Shown: positions 25,203 to 34,557 of the stretch, one piece after another | Position numbering within the stretch: the first letter of the stretch is position 1 | Layout: each line of letters opens with the position of its first letter | Source of the DNA: Algibacter miyuki | Lineage (GTDB): Bacteria > Bacteroidota > Bacteroidia > Flavobacteriales > Flavobacteriaceae | Assembly (NCBI RefSeq): GCF_042427745.1 | Contig: NZ_JBHMFA010000001.1 | Strand: one strand, 5' to 3' | DNA: 64,000 nucleotides | The notes under the pieces: model-generated | The model's input: only the letters and a program-made list of their open reading frames with translations | Databases searched by the model: none | Told to the model about the DNA's origin: nothing | Translations under genes and position numbers: made by a program

Positions 25203-26873
25203 TTATATTTTTAATAATTCATTACTTAAAACCTCCCCTATTCTTTTTTTTATTTCAGGAAACCAATGTGTTCCATCGCTACAAAATTGAGGTGCATTTT
25301 CAAAATTTAAATCAACCTTATTCATTAAATCAACCCAATCTGCCATGGACCATTTGGCTACAGTTTTGCTGTCTTTTCTTATACTATTAAAAATCCACTC
25401 TCTATCTTCTTTTGCTTTTTTAGCATTCCAACCATCCTTCCATACACCATGCCCTTCGCTATTTAATTCACCCGTTAAATGAGTAGGTGAAATTGGAATA
25501 GATGCTAATAAAAATTTCGCATTTGGATTAACTAATTTTAACTGCATAATATATGCAGCAAACGTTTGTTTATAACCAAATACTTCCTCTTTAGTTTTAC
25601 CATTCATAGCATTAAATAAGGCTAGTTTTTTAGAGACAGTTTCAGGACTGTCACCATAAAACGGATAATTATCTATAACAGCTTGTATAGTTTCTAGGGA
25701 AAGCACTCCTCCGCCTTCGGCATCATTTGTTGAAAGAGGTAAAATATAATAATCTATATTTTTATTTGAAAGTACAATATCTTTTAAAGTTTTCGAATAA
25801 AACCAAAACATATTTGATCGTTTGGAATTTTTACTCTGATATTTAATAGAGTGGCCTCCTTTTGCCATTGAAATCACATTCATACCTGTTTTTCTAGCAA
25901 TCATACGTTGAAATATACGATCTTGATGTTGGCTATCTCCTACAATTATACATGTTTTCCCTATTTTATCTGAATTCTTTGTTTCAGCTTCAGATTGATA
26001 ATCATAGAACGGATCTAAGGTATACTTCCCTTCTATAAGCACTGGATTAAAAATTTCAAAAGTATTTACCTTATTCGGACTCTCATGATGTATTGCTATA
26101 GATATTACATAACGCAATACACTAAAATCTAAAGTTAAAAAACTATAATCTTTATAAACTTCCGTTACTTCGGCACATGGCGGCGCTTCTCTTTGCACAC
26201 CCCATCTAAGCATTTTACTTCCTACTGTTTTTAGTTGGCTATTTGTTAACCTATATGGAACACCATTAACTCCTGTTATATAAATTCCATTACCGTTTAA
26301 CACCTCTGTATTTACCCAAAAGCCTCCCATTAGGTTGGAACTATCGGAAATATAATCACTAGGAAGTCTTATGTATATCACTCTTGCGTCACTATCATTA
26401 TACTGCCCTGGAGATAAAGATTCTTTAAGAAAACTATTGTCAGCACTAATAATACGTCCTCTATTTAATTCCTTTGTATTTACAAATTTAGAATCAACGG
26501 GTACACCTAATTTATCTCGGCCTAAAGTTTTCCACCCATCGTTAAGTTGTGGCGGGTAGGATTCTAATGTTTCATCATACAAATTTCCAATACTCCAAAC
26601 AAGGTTATGGGCATTATACCCCCTTTCTAACACCTTAGACTCTAAATTTAAAGAATCCGTGTTTGTAATTGCCTCAGTAGTATAAATTTCCCAGGTTGGT
26701 GTCTCTAAAAAAGCAGCACTTCTATCTGTTAAACTTACTAAACTACTTATGTGCAGATAACCATTATACTCAAACAGTGCGGTTGTATTTCCAAAAGTAG
26801 CTATGGAGTTTAACAAACAACTACATAACAGACATAACACTGTAAAATATTTTGTATTTAAAAGTACTGTCAT
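25203..26873 (-). CDS. Exported SGNH/GDSL-type hydrolase with large N-terminal domain
   Basis: A 556-residue protein with an N-terminal signal-like segment (about 9-28) and a beta-rich domain to about residue 290. A C-terminal SGNH domain follows: block I VGDS with Ser314, block II glycines at 339-340 in AKGGHS, block III Asn383 in LSTND, and block V Asp533-x-x-His536 in SDGTHW. All four SGNH catalytic positions are present. The family includes esterases that remove acyl groups from carbohydrates. Sitting within a polysaccharide operon that has three acyltransferases, a periplasmic trimming or acyl-transfer role on the polymer is likely. The N-terminal domain was not recognised and may bind the glycan. 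Long secreted forms like this are uncommon in such loci. Confidence 0.75.
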   Translation of the reverse strand: MTVLLNTKYFTVLCLLCSCLLNSIATFGNTTALFEYNGYLHISSLVSLTDRSAAFLETPTWEIYTTEAITNTDSLNLESKVLERGYNAHNLVWSIGNLYDETLESYPPQLNDGWKTLGRDKLGVPVDSKFVNTKELNRGRIISADNSFLKESLSPGQYNDSDARVIYIRLPSDYISDSSNLMGGFWVNTEVLNGNGIYITGVNGVPYRLTNSQLKTVGSKMLRWGVQREAPPCAEVTEVYKDYSFLTLDFSVLRYVISIAIHHESPNKVNTFEIFNPVLIEGKYTLDPFYDYQSEAETKNSDKIGKTCIIVGDSQHQDRIFQRMIARKTGMNVISMAKGGHSIKYQSKNSKRSNMFWFYSKTLKDIVLSNKNIDYYILPLSTNDAEGGGVLSLETIQAVIDNYPFYGDSPETVSKKLALFNAMNGKTKEEVFGYKQTFAAYIMQLKLVNPNAKFLLASIPISPTHLTGELNSEGHGVWKDGWNAKKAKEDREWIFNSIRKDSKTVAKWSMADWVDLMNKVDLNFENAPQFCSDGTHWFPEIKKRIGEVLSNELLKI

Positions 26874-26929
26874 TCTAACTTGATTATTTTATTATGGTTT
26901 TATTTTTAATAATATACCACTATAATACT

Positions 26930-27517
26930 CTATATAATTCTCTTTATAAATTTTATAGGATTACCTCCCCATATTTCGTTTGCTGGAATAGACTTTGATA
27001 CAACACTTCCTGCAGCCACAACAGAATTTTCGCCAATTTTTACACCTTTTAATATAATGCTTCCGGTACCTATGAATACTCCTGAAGCGATAAAAACAGG
27101 TTTAGTTTGAATGTTTTGTTCTGGTATTGCTAACCTATCTTCTATTTTAACCGAATGAAAATCTGTATCATAAATTTTACAATCGCCACCTATTAAAACA
27201 TTATTTTTAATTACAATTTCTTGTGCACAATAAATTGCTGTATTGGATATGCCCACACGATCTCCTATACTTAATTTGGCATTTTTACCAACTACTATAC
27301 TAGTAAAAGTTTGACCTCCTATTGGATTAAAAAAATAGTTTGAATTAATGGTAACATCATCACCAACTTCCAAAAGGCCTCTTCCTTTTAAAAATAGCCC
27401 TCCATTTATCTTTAAATTTTTTCCGGTTTTTACCTTAAATAAACTTAGTTTAATAAAGTTAGTTACTTTGCTTTTTAGAAACCAAAGATTTACTAGTAAA
27501 TCATAAAGTTTTTTCAT
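26930..27517 (-). CDS. Hexapeptide-repeat acyltransferase
   Basis: A 195-residue left-handed beta-helix acyltransferase of the maltose/NodL-like group. Repeats span about 35-190. The likely catalytic region is CKIYDTDFHSVKIED, and the typical closing IWGGNPIKFIKRII is at the end. It probably O-acetylates a sugar of the polymer repeat. Its stop side is followed by the SGNH gene at 56 bp, and its start overlaps the GT4 gene by 4 bp (ATGA type). Confidence 0.82.
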   Translation of the reverse strand: MKKLYDLLVNLWFLKSKVTNFIKLSLFKVKTGKNLKINGGLFLKGRGLLEVGDDVTINSNYFFNPIGGQTFTSIVVGKNAKLSIGDRVGISNTAIYCAQEIVIKNNVLIGGDCKIYDTDFHSVKIEDRLAIPEQNIQTKPVFIASGVFIGTGSIILKGVKIGENSVVAAGSVVSKSIPANEIWGGNPIKFIKRII

Positions 27518-28668
27518 TTTGATAGCGCTAACAATCCATCATAAATTTCATGAATCTTTTTGTTATTATTATTTTCACAGAACATATCTAAAGCATAAGT
27601 TCTGGCATCTTTTTTCATTTGATTTAAAACGTCTTGGTTAGATTTTAAGTATAGAATTTTATCTACTGCATATTCTACATTTCCAAAATCGTACAAATAC
27701 CCGGTTTTATTATTTAATAAAAGAGTGTTTTGAGATTCAACATTTGAAACTAAAACAGGAATTGACAAAGATTGAGCTTCAATTATCGACCTAGAAAAAT
27801 GTGGTTCTTTAAAAGGACTTAATAATAAATCAATCATTTGCATTTTGTCGTTTACATTAGATACCATACCTTTTAAAATAACATTTTCAGGCATTTTATT
27901 AGCAATTCCTACTATTTCTTTGGGTAATAGTTCTGGCTCAAAACCATAAATTATAATTTTTACCGATGCTTTTAAACCGTATAAAGCCTGAGCAATTTTT
28001 AATATATCTTCTATACCATTTTCAATATTAAATCGTGCAAAATAACCAATAACAAAATCTTCATCATTAAAACCTAATTCTTTTCTCTCGATATTTCTAA
28101 TTTGCTCGTTGTAGCTATAGAGATTAGTATCTATAGAGTTTTTTACAACTTGATGTTTTGAGTTTTTAAAAGGTAGTGATTCAAAATCATTTATGGGAAT
28201 AAAAAAATCACAATATTTATTATTAAATCGCTTTAAAATATTTCCGAAAAAATTATTTAAAAGAGGTTCTCTAACATGACTTACTACCTTTATATCTTTA
28301 AAGAAAACTTTACTTATAAATGCATATATAAACAAGCAGGTTGTGTTTAAATGAACGATATCTGGTTTCGTTTTAGAAATTATTTTATATGCCGCAATAG
28401 CGTTAGGGATTACATAGAGAATATTTTTTACGAATAACCTAAAACTCATTGAAGACACTGTAGTTCCATGAAAAGCGAACAATCTTTTTTCACTAACAAT
28501 AACGTCATTGTACCCATTATCAAACAACCTTTTTGCAGGGCCATCAATAAGCATAAAAACCGTAGCATTGTAAGTTTTTCTATCTAACCCATTTAAAAGT
28601 ATAGATAAACTCTTAGGTGCTCCGCCTAATTCTCCTGCGTGGTGTATGTATAGAATTTCTTTTTTCAA
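27514..28668 (-). CDS. GT4 glycosyltransferase
   Basis: A 384-residue GT-B transferase. The N-terminal ILYIHHAGELGGAPKSLSILLNGL shows the GT4 acceptor loop, and FVIGYFARFNIENGIEDIL and SPFKEPHFSRSIIEAQSLSIPVLVSN mark the donor domain with the retaining Glu motif. It likely adds one sugar of the repeat unit. Specificity cannot be told. Confidence 0.87.
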   Translation of the reverse strand: MKKEILYIHHAGELGGAPKSLSILLNGLDRKTYNATVFMLIDGPAKRLFDNGYNDVIVSEKRLFAFHGTTVSSMSFRLFVKNILYVIPNAIAAYKIISKTKPDIVHLNTTCLFIYAFISKVFFKDIKVVSHVREPLLNNFFGNILKRFNNKYCDFFIPINDFESLPFKNSKHQVVKNSIDTNLYSYNEQIRNIERKELGFNDEDFVIGYFARFNIENGIEDILKIAQALYGLKASVKIIIYGFEPELLPKEIVGIANKMPENVILKGMVSNVNDKMQMIDLLLSPFKEPHFSRSIIEAQSLSIPVLVSNVESQNTLLLNNKTGYLYDFGNVEYAVDKILYLKSNQDVLNQMKKDARTYALDMFCENNNNKKIHEIYDGLLALSK

Positions 28669-28711
28669 TATGTAAGTTGTATAGCTTTTTAGTTTTAATA
28701 AAAAGGTTTGA

Positions 28712-29857
28712 TTAAATATTTTTATTCCAAATCAAATTCCACATCTCATTCACTTTCTTATCTATTTTTACTCTACTTTCTTTTAGTTTGTCTCGCACAA
28801 TTTCATTTTCTGTCTTATCTAACAATGTTTTAACAACTTTGTTTAATTCTCCAATTTCAGGTTTTAAGCCAATTATATAATCTTTACTTAATCCAAAATC
28901 ATTGAATAACATTTCATACTTATGATTCCAACTGGTTGACAAACATGGAACTCCTTGATTTAAAGCACTAGCTACACCATGAAATCTTGAAGAAATAACC
29001 ATATACGAAGATCCAATAATACCTTTAACCTCTTTTGCATTAAACCCGTTAAGTATATCTAAAGGTTTATTTGAATTTTTGCTTATTAAGTTACAAATTT
29101 CTAGATCTCCTATTCCTTCATGATTAAGTAAAAACGGTTCTCTTCCAGACTCTCGTATAATTGATATGAGGTCTCCCATAACGCTTAAATACTCGTTTTT
29201 ACTACTATTGGCGTGAGTAATCATTTTTTTATTAGGAATAATACACACCTTATCTTTAAGTTGAATATCTAGTTTTGGTAGTACTCCTTTAACTAACAAG
29301 GTAAAATCAGTACATAGTTGTACCTTATCTTTATCCGCACCGGCTTCGAGTATAAAATTATATGATATTTCTTCTCTTGCAAAAATAATATCTGCATACT
29401 TGTTTATAATCTCAACAGCTCTTTTTCCTTCATTAGTTTTAAACGGACCAAATGCCTGAGGTAAAAAAATAATTTTAGTTCCTTTAGATTTAAGTTTTTT
29501 ATAGTAATTTTCTAACTCATCTAACCTTTCTTTTGTATAATTCCATTGGTCGGAAAACTGAAACCCTGCAGCATCTAGCAGGAGGTTAACTCCTTTTACA
29601 GGATGCTTAGAGGTGAAAAAGGTATAAGGTAATTTAAGTCTGCGTAAAACACCTACTGGATATTTTGAATTTCTTAACCAAAACCTTTGATGTATAGCTA
29701 GGTTCGTTGAAAATTTTTGACTTTTTTCTCCTATATTATTTGTGTTATAATAAACTGTTGCTTCCGGATGGTGTTTTTCTATTTGCTCCAATAAAGCTAC
29801 AAGCATTAACTCGGCACCTTTATTTAAAGTGTTTGTACCATCAATTTGAATTACCAT
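28712..29857 (-). CDS. Polysaccharide pyruvyl transferase family protein
   Basis: A 381-residue protein of the CsaB/WcaK-like polysaccharide pyruvyl transferase family. The opening IDGTNTLNKGAELMLVALL (the NxGxExM-type motif), the ILLPQAFGPF-like stretch (FLPQAFGPF), and the late SSRFHGVASALNQGVPCLSTSW motif are plain. Family members add a ketal-linked pyruvate from phosphoenolpyruvate to sugars, giving the polymer negative charge, although several relatives have other roles. Its 5' end overlaps the nitroreductase gene by 17 bp. Confidence 0.87.
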   Translation of the reverse strand: MVIQIDGTNTLNKGAELMLVALLEQIEKHHPEATVYYNTNNIGEKSQKFSTNLAIHQRFWLRNSKYPVGVLRRLKLPYTFFTSKHPVKGVNLLLDAAGFQFSDQWNYTKERLDELENYYKKLKSKGTKIIFLPQAFGPFKTNEGKRAVEIINKYADIIFAREEISYNFILEAGADKDKVQLCTDFTLLVKGVLPKLDIQLKDKVCIIPNKKMITHANSSKNEYLSVMGDLISIIRESGREPFLLNHEGIGDLEICNLISKNSNKPLDILNGFNAKEVKGIIGSSYMVISSRFHGVASALNQGVPCLSTSWNHKYEMLFNDFGLSKDYIIGLKPEIGELNKVVKTLLDKTENEIVRDKLKESRVKIDKKVNEMWNLIWNKNI

Positions 29858-30917
29858 AGTTATAAGTTCTAATATGTTCTAATGTTCTTTTTTCTGAAAA
29901 TGCTACTTTCCCTAATGGATCAGGATAACCAACAGCCATACACATTATTGGGCGTTGATGTTTTTCTAGTTTTAATATGTGTTCCATCTTCTTTTCTAGC
30001 ACTTCTACATCTGGCCAATTTATAGCACAACTACTAAGCCCTAAAGTTTCTAATGCTAACATGAAAGACATATTGGCTAATGAGGCATCAATATAAATTA
30101 CATGTCTATCTCTTTCATCAAAATAAGCATCTAGATTACCTAAAACAACAATTATAGTCTGAATACCATCTACATACCCTCTAACGCCTCCAGGAAGGTT
30201 TACCACTCCTTTTAAAAGTTCTGGGTCGTCTATGACTCTATACTCAAAAGGCTGTCTATTACATGCGCTAGGCGATTGTGCAGCTGCAAGTATAGCTTTA
30301 TCTATTAATGTTCTAGGAACTTTTTTATCTAAAAACCAACGAACAGATCGCCTAAAACGCATTAACTTAAAAAAATCTTCATACGAAATGTTTGGTTTCT
30401 CTTCTTCTAATCTATGATAAGGTATTGATTTCTCTATACCGTTAGATGAAGCCTCATTAGTTTTTACATTAATAACTTTATTATTAAATTTAGTAGCCAA
30501 TTTACTTATTAGCTCATTATCACCGCTCGTTGAAAAATATTCACTTAGCACATCATAAAACCATTTATATTGCAAGTCTATATCTATTTTTTTTGGATCC
30601 CATATATTTAAGAAAGCCTCTATAGTTTCTTCAATATAGTCTAAAGCAAAAACATCTCTTCTAGGACGCATTAGTAACCCTTTTTCTATTCTATGAGTAT
30701 TACGTATTAAGGTATAAATGTTTGCTTTATCTCTTTCTAGCTCTTTTAAATGATTTATTTTACCTTTTAAAACAGCATGTTGCTCTCTATTAAAAGTAGA
30801 TGAGAATAAAAAATAATATAATTTACTAAAAAACGGAGTTGCGATAAAATAGCGAGGTAAAATATTATTTTTAAATAATAATACCTTGAAATATAATTTG
30901 CCTAATATTTTTTTCAT
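29841..30917 (-). CDS. Long-form nitroreductase family protein in polysaccharide locus
   Basis: A 358-residue protein. The C-terminal half (about 180-350) is a nitroreductase/FMN domain, with RFRRSVRWF at 188-195 and SPSACNRQPFE at 215-225, typical of FMN binding. The first 180 residues are an extension with the motif HRIEKGL at 75-81, seen in nitroreductases of polysaccharide loci but without a known role. The coding end overlaps the start of the pyruvyltransferase gene, so the two are coupled. It may reduce or oxidise a sugar or lipid-linked intermediate using FMN, but no reaction can be named. Confidence 0.82.
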   Translation of the reverse strand: MKKILGKLYFKVLLFKNNILPRYFIATPFFSKLYYFLFSSTFNREQHAVLKGKINHLKELERDKANIYTLIRNTHRIEKGLLMRPRRDVFALDYIEETIEAFLNIWDPKKIDIDLQYKWFYDVLSEYFSTSGDNELISKLATKFNNKVINVKTNEASSNGIEKSIPYHRLEEEKPNISYEDFFKLMRFRRSVRWFLDKKVPRTLIDKAILAAAQSPSACNRQPFEYRVIDDPELLKGVVNLPGGVRGYVDGIQTIIVVLGNLDAYFDERDRHVIYIDASLANMSFMLALETLGLSSCAINWPDVEVLEKKMEHILKLEKHQRPIMCMAVGYPDPLGKVAFSEKRTLEHIRTYNYGNSN

Positions 30918-30924
30918 AAAACAA

Positions 30925-32349
30925 TTAAAGTACGTTCTTTAAAATATTTTCAATGTTTTTCTTTTCCATAAAATATACACTTACAAGGTAAGATATAGCA
31001 TAGACGATTGACAAAATAAAAATATTTTCAATTTTAAAACTAATTAATATATAAACTATACAAACGGATAATAACAATGATGCAATAGCACTTCTAACAG
31101 CTTTAAAAACATCAAATATAGTAAGTCCAACCTCTTTATTAAGCACGATTAGCGCAGTAACAACTAAGGTTATTTTATTAAACACAATGGCATATGCGGC
31201 TCCTACGAGACCGAAATAACTAACTCCTACATACAATGATGGAATAAGAATTAAAATAGTTAATCCTATAATTATTTTCATTTCAACCTTTGGCTTTCCT
31301 AAACCTCTTATTAGTGTTCCAAATGAATTTACTAATAAATGAACCATTACAGCTAAAGATAATATTTTTAGAGGAATTACCGCTTGCTCCCATTTATCTC
31401 CGAAAAAACCAACAATGATATCTCTAGAAAACACAATCAAAAAAGTCATTATAGGATAAATAATAATAGCATTAAAATTTACTATTTTTAAAAAATAATC
31501 TTTAAGCTGCTCTTTATTATCCTGAGATTTTCCATAGACAGGAAACATTACTTTACCTAAAATAGCACTTATCATCTGCCTTAGTTGCTCTGTTAAAGAA
31601 AAAGATAAAGTATATGCACCAAGTAAGGAGGATCCTAAAATTTTTCCAACAATTAAATTATCAATATTATAAGTTAGGGTGCTAAAAATACTAGTTCCGG
31701 TAGAATAGGCTCCAAAACCAAATATGCTTTTAAAATAATCTTTATTCCATTCAAATGTAGGTTTCCATTTAATTGCGACATATAAAAATGGAATTGTTAA
31801 TCCTAAAGCCAAAACATTATTTATTACAAGCGCCCATATACCCATGTCTGAATATGCTGCAATTAGTGCTAACACACCAGCTATTAAAGCAGAAATATTG
31901 AATATTTTTGCAATTTTCCTAAAATCCATAGCTCGGGTTAATATTACAACGTGAACTAAACTTAATGGCCTAATTAAAATGCTTAAACTTAAAACAGGAA
32001 ATAATGTGGTAAGAATGGGTTCATTATAAAAATGCGCTGCAAATGGACCAATAATAAAGCTTGTTATAGCATACAATAGTATGCCCCAAATTAAACCACT
32101 CCAAAATGCGGTTGAATACATCGCCTTAACCTCTTCTTCTTCTTTACGCTGTATCAATGCCGCGCTCATACCTAGCTCTGATGCTCCATCGGCTATTACA
32201 ATAAATACGGTACACATCCCAACTAAGCCAAACTCATTTGGCAAAAGTATTTTAGCAAGAACAAGTTTAATAGAAAATTTAAATAAAAATTCTAAAAAAA
32301 ACTGGATTCCGGTCCACTTTATTCCTGATATAATTTTTTTAGAATCCAA
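30925..32349 (-). CDS. Wzx-like lipid-linked oligosaccharide flippase
   Basis: A 474-residue protein with about fourteen membrane segments of the WzxC/MOP flippase type. The opening SGIKWTGIQFFLEFLFKFSIKLVLAKILLPNEFGLVGM is characteristic, as is GKILGSSLLGAYTLSFSL. It would flip the undecaprenyl-linked repeat unit to the periplasmic face for the Wzy-like proteins. It is encoded 7 bp upstream of the nitroreductase gene and 9 bp downstream of fcl. Confidence 0.9.
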   Translation of the reverse strand: MDSKKIISGIKWTGIQFFLEFLFKFSIKLVLAKILLPNEFGLVGMCTVFIVIADGASELGMSAALIQRKEEEEVKAMYSTAFWSGLIWGILLYAITSFIIGPFAAHFYNEPILTTLFPVLSLSILIRPLSLVHVVILTRAMDFRKIAKIFNISALIAGVLALIAAYSDMGIWALVINNVLALGLTIPFLYVAIKWKPTFEWNKDYFKSIFGFGAYSTGTSIFSTLTYNIDNLIVGKILGSSLLGAYTLSFSLTEQLRQMISAILGKVMFPVYGKSQDNKEQLKDYFLKIVNFNAIIIYPIMTFLIVFSRDIIVGFFGDKWEQAVIPLKILSLAVMVHLLVNSFGTLIRGLGKPKVEMKIIIGLTILILIPSLYVGVSYFGLVGAAYAIVFNKITLVVTALIVLNKEVGLTIFDVFKAVRSAIASLLLSVCIVYILISFKIENIFILSIVYAISYLVSVYFMEKKNIENILKNVL

Positions 32350-32358
32350 ATTGATTTT

Positions 32359-33405
32359 TTAAGCCTTTAAATACCATTTATAAACAGCTTTTATGCCTGC
32401 TTCTAAATCCACCTTATACTTCCAACCTAAACCATTAAGCTTAGAAACATCGGTTAATTTTCGCATAGTACCATCTGGCTTGTCTACATTAAATACTAAA
32501 TCGCCGTTAAAACCAATAATTTGTTTAATAGTTTCGGCCAATTCTTTAATAGATATATCTTTTCCTGTACCAATATTAATATGGGTGTTTCTTATTTCTT
32601 TATCATCTTTATTATGAGTATCGGTAAAGCTTCTATTTTCCATAATAAAAACACAGGCATCTGCCATATCTTCACTCCATAAAAACTCTCGTTTTGGCTT
32701 TCCTGACCCCCATATTTCAACACTGTTTTCAGAAACTCCAAATTGGCTTAAATAAGCCTTAGCTTCTTCTATAGAACTTACTCCTAAATTCTTTAAAACC
32801 TCATCATGCCTAGATTCCGACATTAGTTTAGCTAAATAAATTTTACGTATTAATGCTGGTAATACATGAGATTTTTCTAAATCGAAGTTATCATTTGGGC
32901 CATACAAATTCGTAGGCATTACCGAAATAAAATTAGTACCATATTGCAAGTTATAGCTCTCGCACATTTTAATACCAGCTATTTTAGCAATAGCATAAGG
33001 CTCATTAGTATACTCTAATGTATCGGTTAGTAAGCTATTCTCCAGCATAGGTTGCGGTGCATTTTTAGGGTATATACATGTACTTCCTAAAAACAATAGT
33101 TTTTTAACTTTGTTTACGTAGCTTTGATGAATTACGTTGTTTTGTATCATCAAATTTTCGTAAATAAAATCTGCCCTATAAACATTGTTTGCAACAATAC
33201 CTCCAACTTTTGCTGCAGCTAAAAATACATATTCTGGCTTTTCCGCTTCAAAAAAGTTAGCCACTGCTTGTTGGTTAGACAAATCTAACTCCTTATGGGT
33301 TCGTGTTACTATATTTGAATATCCTTTAGATTTCAGGTTTTCTAATATCGCACTCCCAACTAAACCTCTGTGACCTGCAATATAAATTTTAGAATTAGTA
33401 TCCAT
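32359..33405 (-). CDS. fcl: GDP-L-fucose synthase
   Basis: A 348-residue SDR that converts GDP-4-keto-6-deoxymannose into GDP-L-fucose. It has GHRGLVGSAI near the start, the TCIYPKNAPQPMLEN motif and the catalytic YAIAK. It is longer than the usual 310-320 residues because of an insert of roughly 30 residues after ALIRKI (around LGVSSIEEAKAYLSQFG); I recall similar inserts in other Bacteroidota proteins. It follows gmd by 5 bp, completing the GDP-fucose route. Confidence 0.94.
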   Translation of the reverse strand: MDTNSKIYIAGHRGLVGSAILENLKSKGYSNIVTRTHKELDLSNQQAVANFFEAEKPEYVFLAAAKVGGIVANNVYRADFIYENLMIQNNVIHQSYVNKVKKLLFLGSTCIYPKNAPQPMLENSLLTDTLEYTNEPYAIAKIAGIKMCESYNLQYGTNFISVMPTNLYGPNDNFDLEKSHVLPALIRKIYLAKLMSESRHDEVLKNLGVSSIEEAKAYLSQFGVSENSVEIWGSGKPKREFLWSEDMADACVFIMENRSFTDTHNKDDKEIRNTHINIGTGKDISIKELAETIKQIIGFNGDLVFNVDKPDGTMRKLTDVSKLNGLGWKYKVDLEAGIKAVYKWYLKA

Positions 33406-33410
33406 TAAAT

Positions 33411-34529
33411 TTATTCAAAATAATTTTTAATTCGATATCCACCGTCTAATAAATACTGTTGTTTCTCCATTAGCATAATATCACTAGACATCATGTCTTT
33501 TACTAATGCTTCTAAATCGTACTCTGGTACCCAACCTAATTTTTCTTTTGCTTTTGTGGCATCACCAATTAACAAATCAACTTCTGTTGGTCTAAAATAT
33601 TTTTCATCTACAGCAATAACCTCTTTTCCTATTTCTACTTGAAATTTAGGGTTGTTACAGGCTTTAACATAGCCTTTTTCATCAGAACCAGTGCCTTTAA
33701 ATTCTAGTTCAATACCAACCTCGTTAAAGCTCATTTTTACAAAATCTCTAACGGTAGTGGTTTTATTCGTTGCAATAACCCAATCTTCAGCTTCATCTGC
33801 TTGAAGAATCATCCACATCATTCTCACATAATCTTTAGCATGTCCCCAATCTCGTTGAGCATCTAAATTTCCTAAATAAATTTTATCTTGTAATCCTAAA
33901 GCTATTTTAGAGGTCGCTCTTGTAATTTTTCTAGTAACAAATGTTTCCCCTCTTACTGGGGATTCATGATTAAATAAAATACCATTACATGCGTATATTC
34001 CGTATGCTTCTCTATAGTTAACAGTTATCCAATATGCATACATTTTTGCAACTGCATATGGACTTCTTGGATAAAAAGGTGTTTTTTCTGTTTGCGGTAC
34101 TTCTTGAACTTTACCATACAATTCTGAGGTAGACGCTTGATAAATTCTTGTCTTTTTTTCCATCCCTAAAAAACGAATAGCCTCCAAAAGTCTTAATGTA
34201 CCGATACCATCAGCATTAGCAGTATATTCAGGCATTTCAAAAGAAACATGAACGTGACTCATAGCGGCCAAATTATATATTTCGTCTGGCTGAACTTCTT
34301 TTATTAAGCGTGTTAAGTTCGTGCTATCTGTTAAATCCCCATAATGTAGAAAAAAATTACGATCTTCCACATGAGGGTCTTGATATAAATGATCTATTCG
34401 CCCGGTATTAAATAATGATGAACGTCTTTTAACACCATGAACTTCATATCCTTTTTTTAATAGGAATTCACTTAAGTAAGCTCCATCCTGTCCTGTAACC
34501 CCTGTAATTAATGCTACTTTTTTTTGCAT
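33411..34529 (-). CDS. gmd: GDP-mannose 4,6-dehydratase
   Basis: A 372-residue SDR of normal length that makes GDP-4-keto-6-deoxymannose from GDP-mannose. Motifs include GVTGQDGAYLSEFLL, RRSSLFNTGRIDHLY, YQASTSELYGKVQE, the catalytic YAVAK, and NHESPVRGETFVTRK. It is paired with fcl downstream. There is a 28-bp gap after rfbD. Confidence 0.96.
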   Translation of the reverse strand: MQKKVALITGVTGQDGAYLSEFLLKKGYEVHGVKRRSSLFNTGRIDHLYQDPHVEDRNFFLHYGDLTDSTNLTRLIKEVQPDEIYNLAAMSHVHVSFEMPEYTANADGIGTLRLLEAIRFLGMEKKTRIYQASTSELYGKVQEVPQTEKTPFYPRSPYAVAKMYAYWITVNYREAYGIYACNGILFNHESPVRGETFVTRKITRATSKIALGLQDKIYLGNLDAQRDWGHAKDYVRMMWMILQADEAEDWVIATNKTTTVRDFVKMSFNEVGIELEFKGTGSDEKGYVKACNNPKFQVEIGKEVIAVDEKYFRPTEVDLLIGDATKAKEKLGWVPEYDLEALVKDMMSSDIMLMEKQQYLLDGGYRIKNYFE

Positions 34530-34557
34530 TTTTTAATAGTATATTTTAAATAAATAA

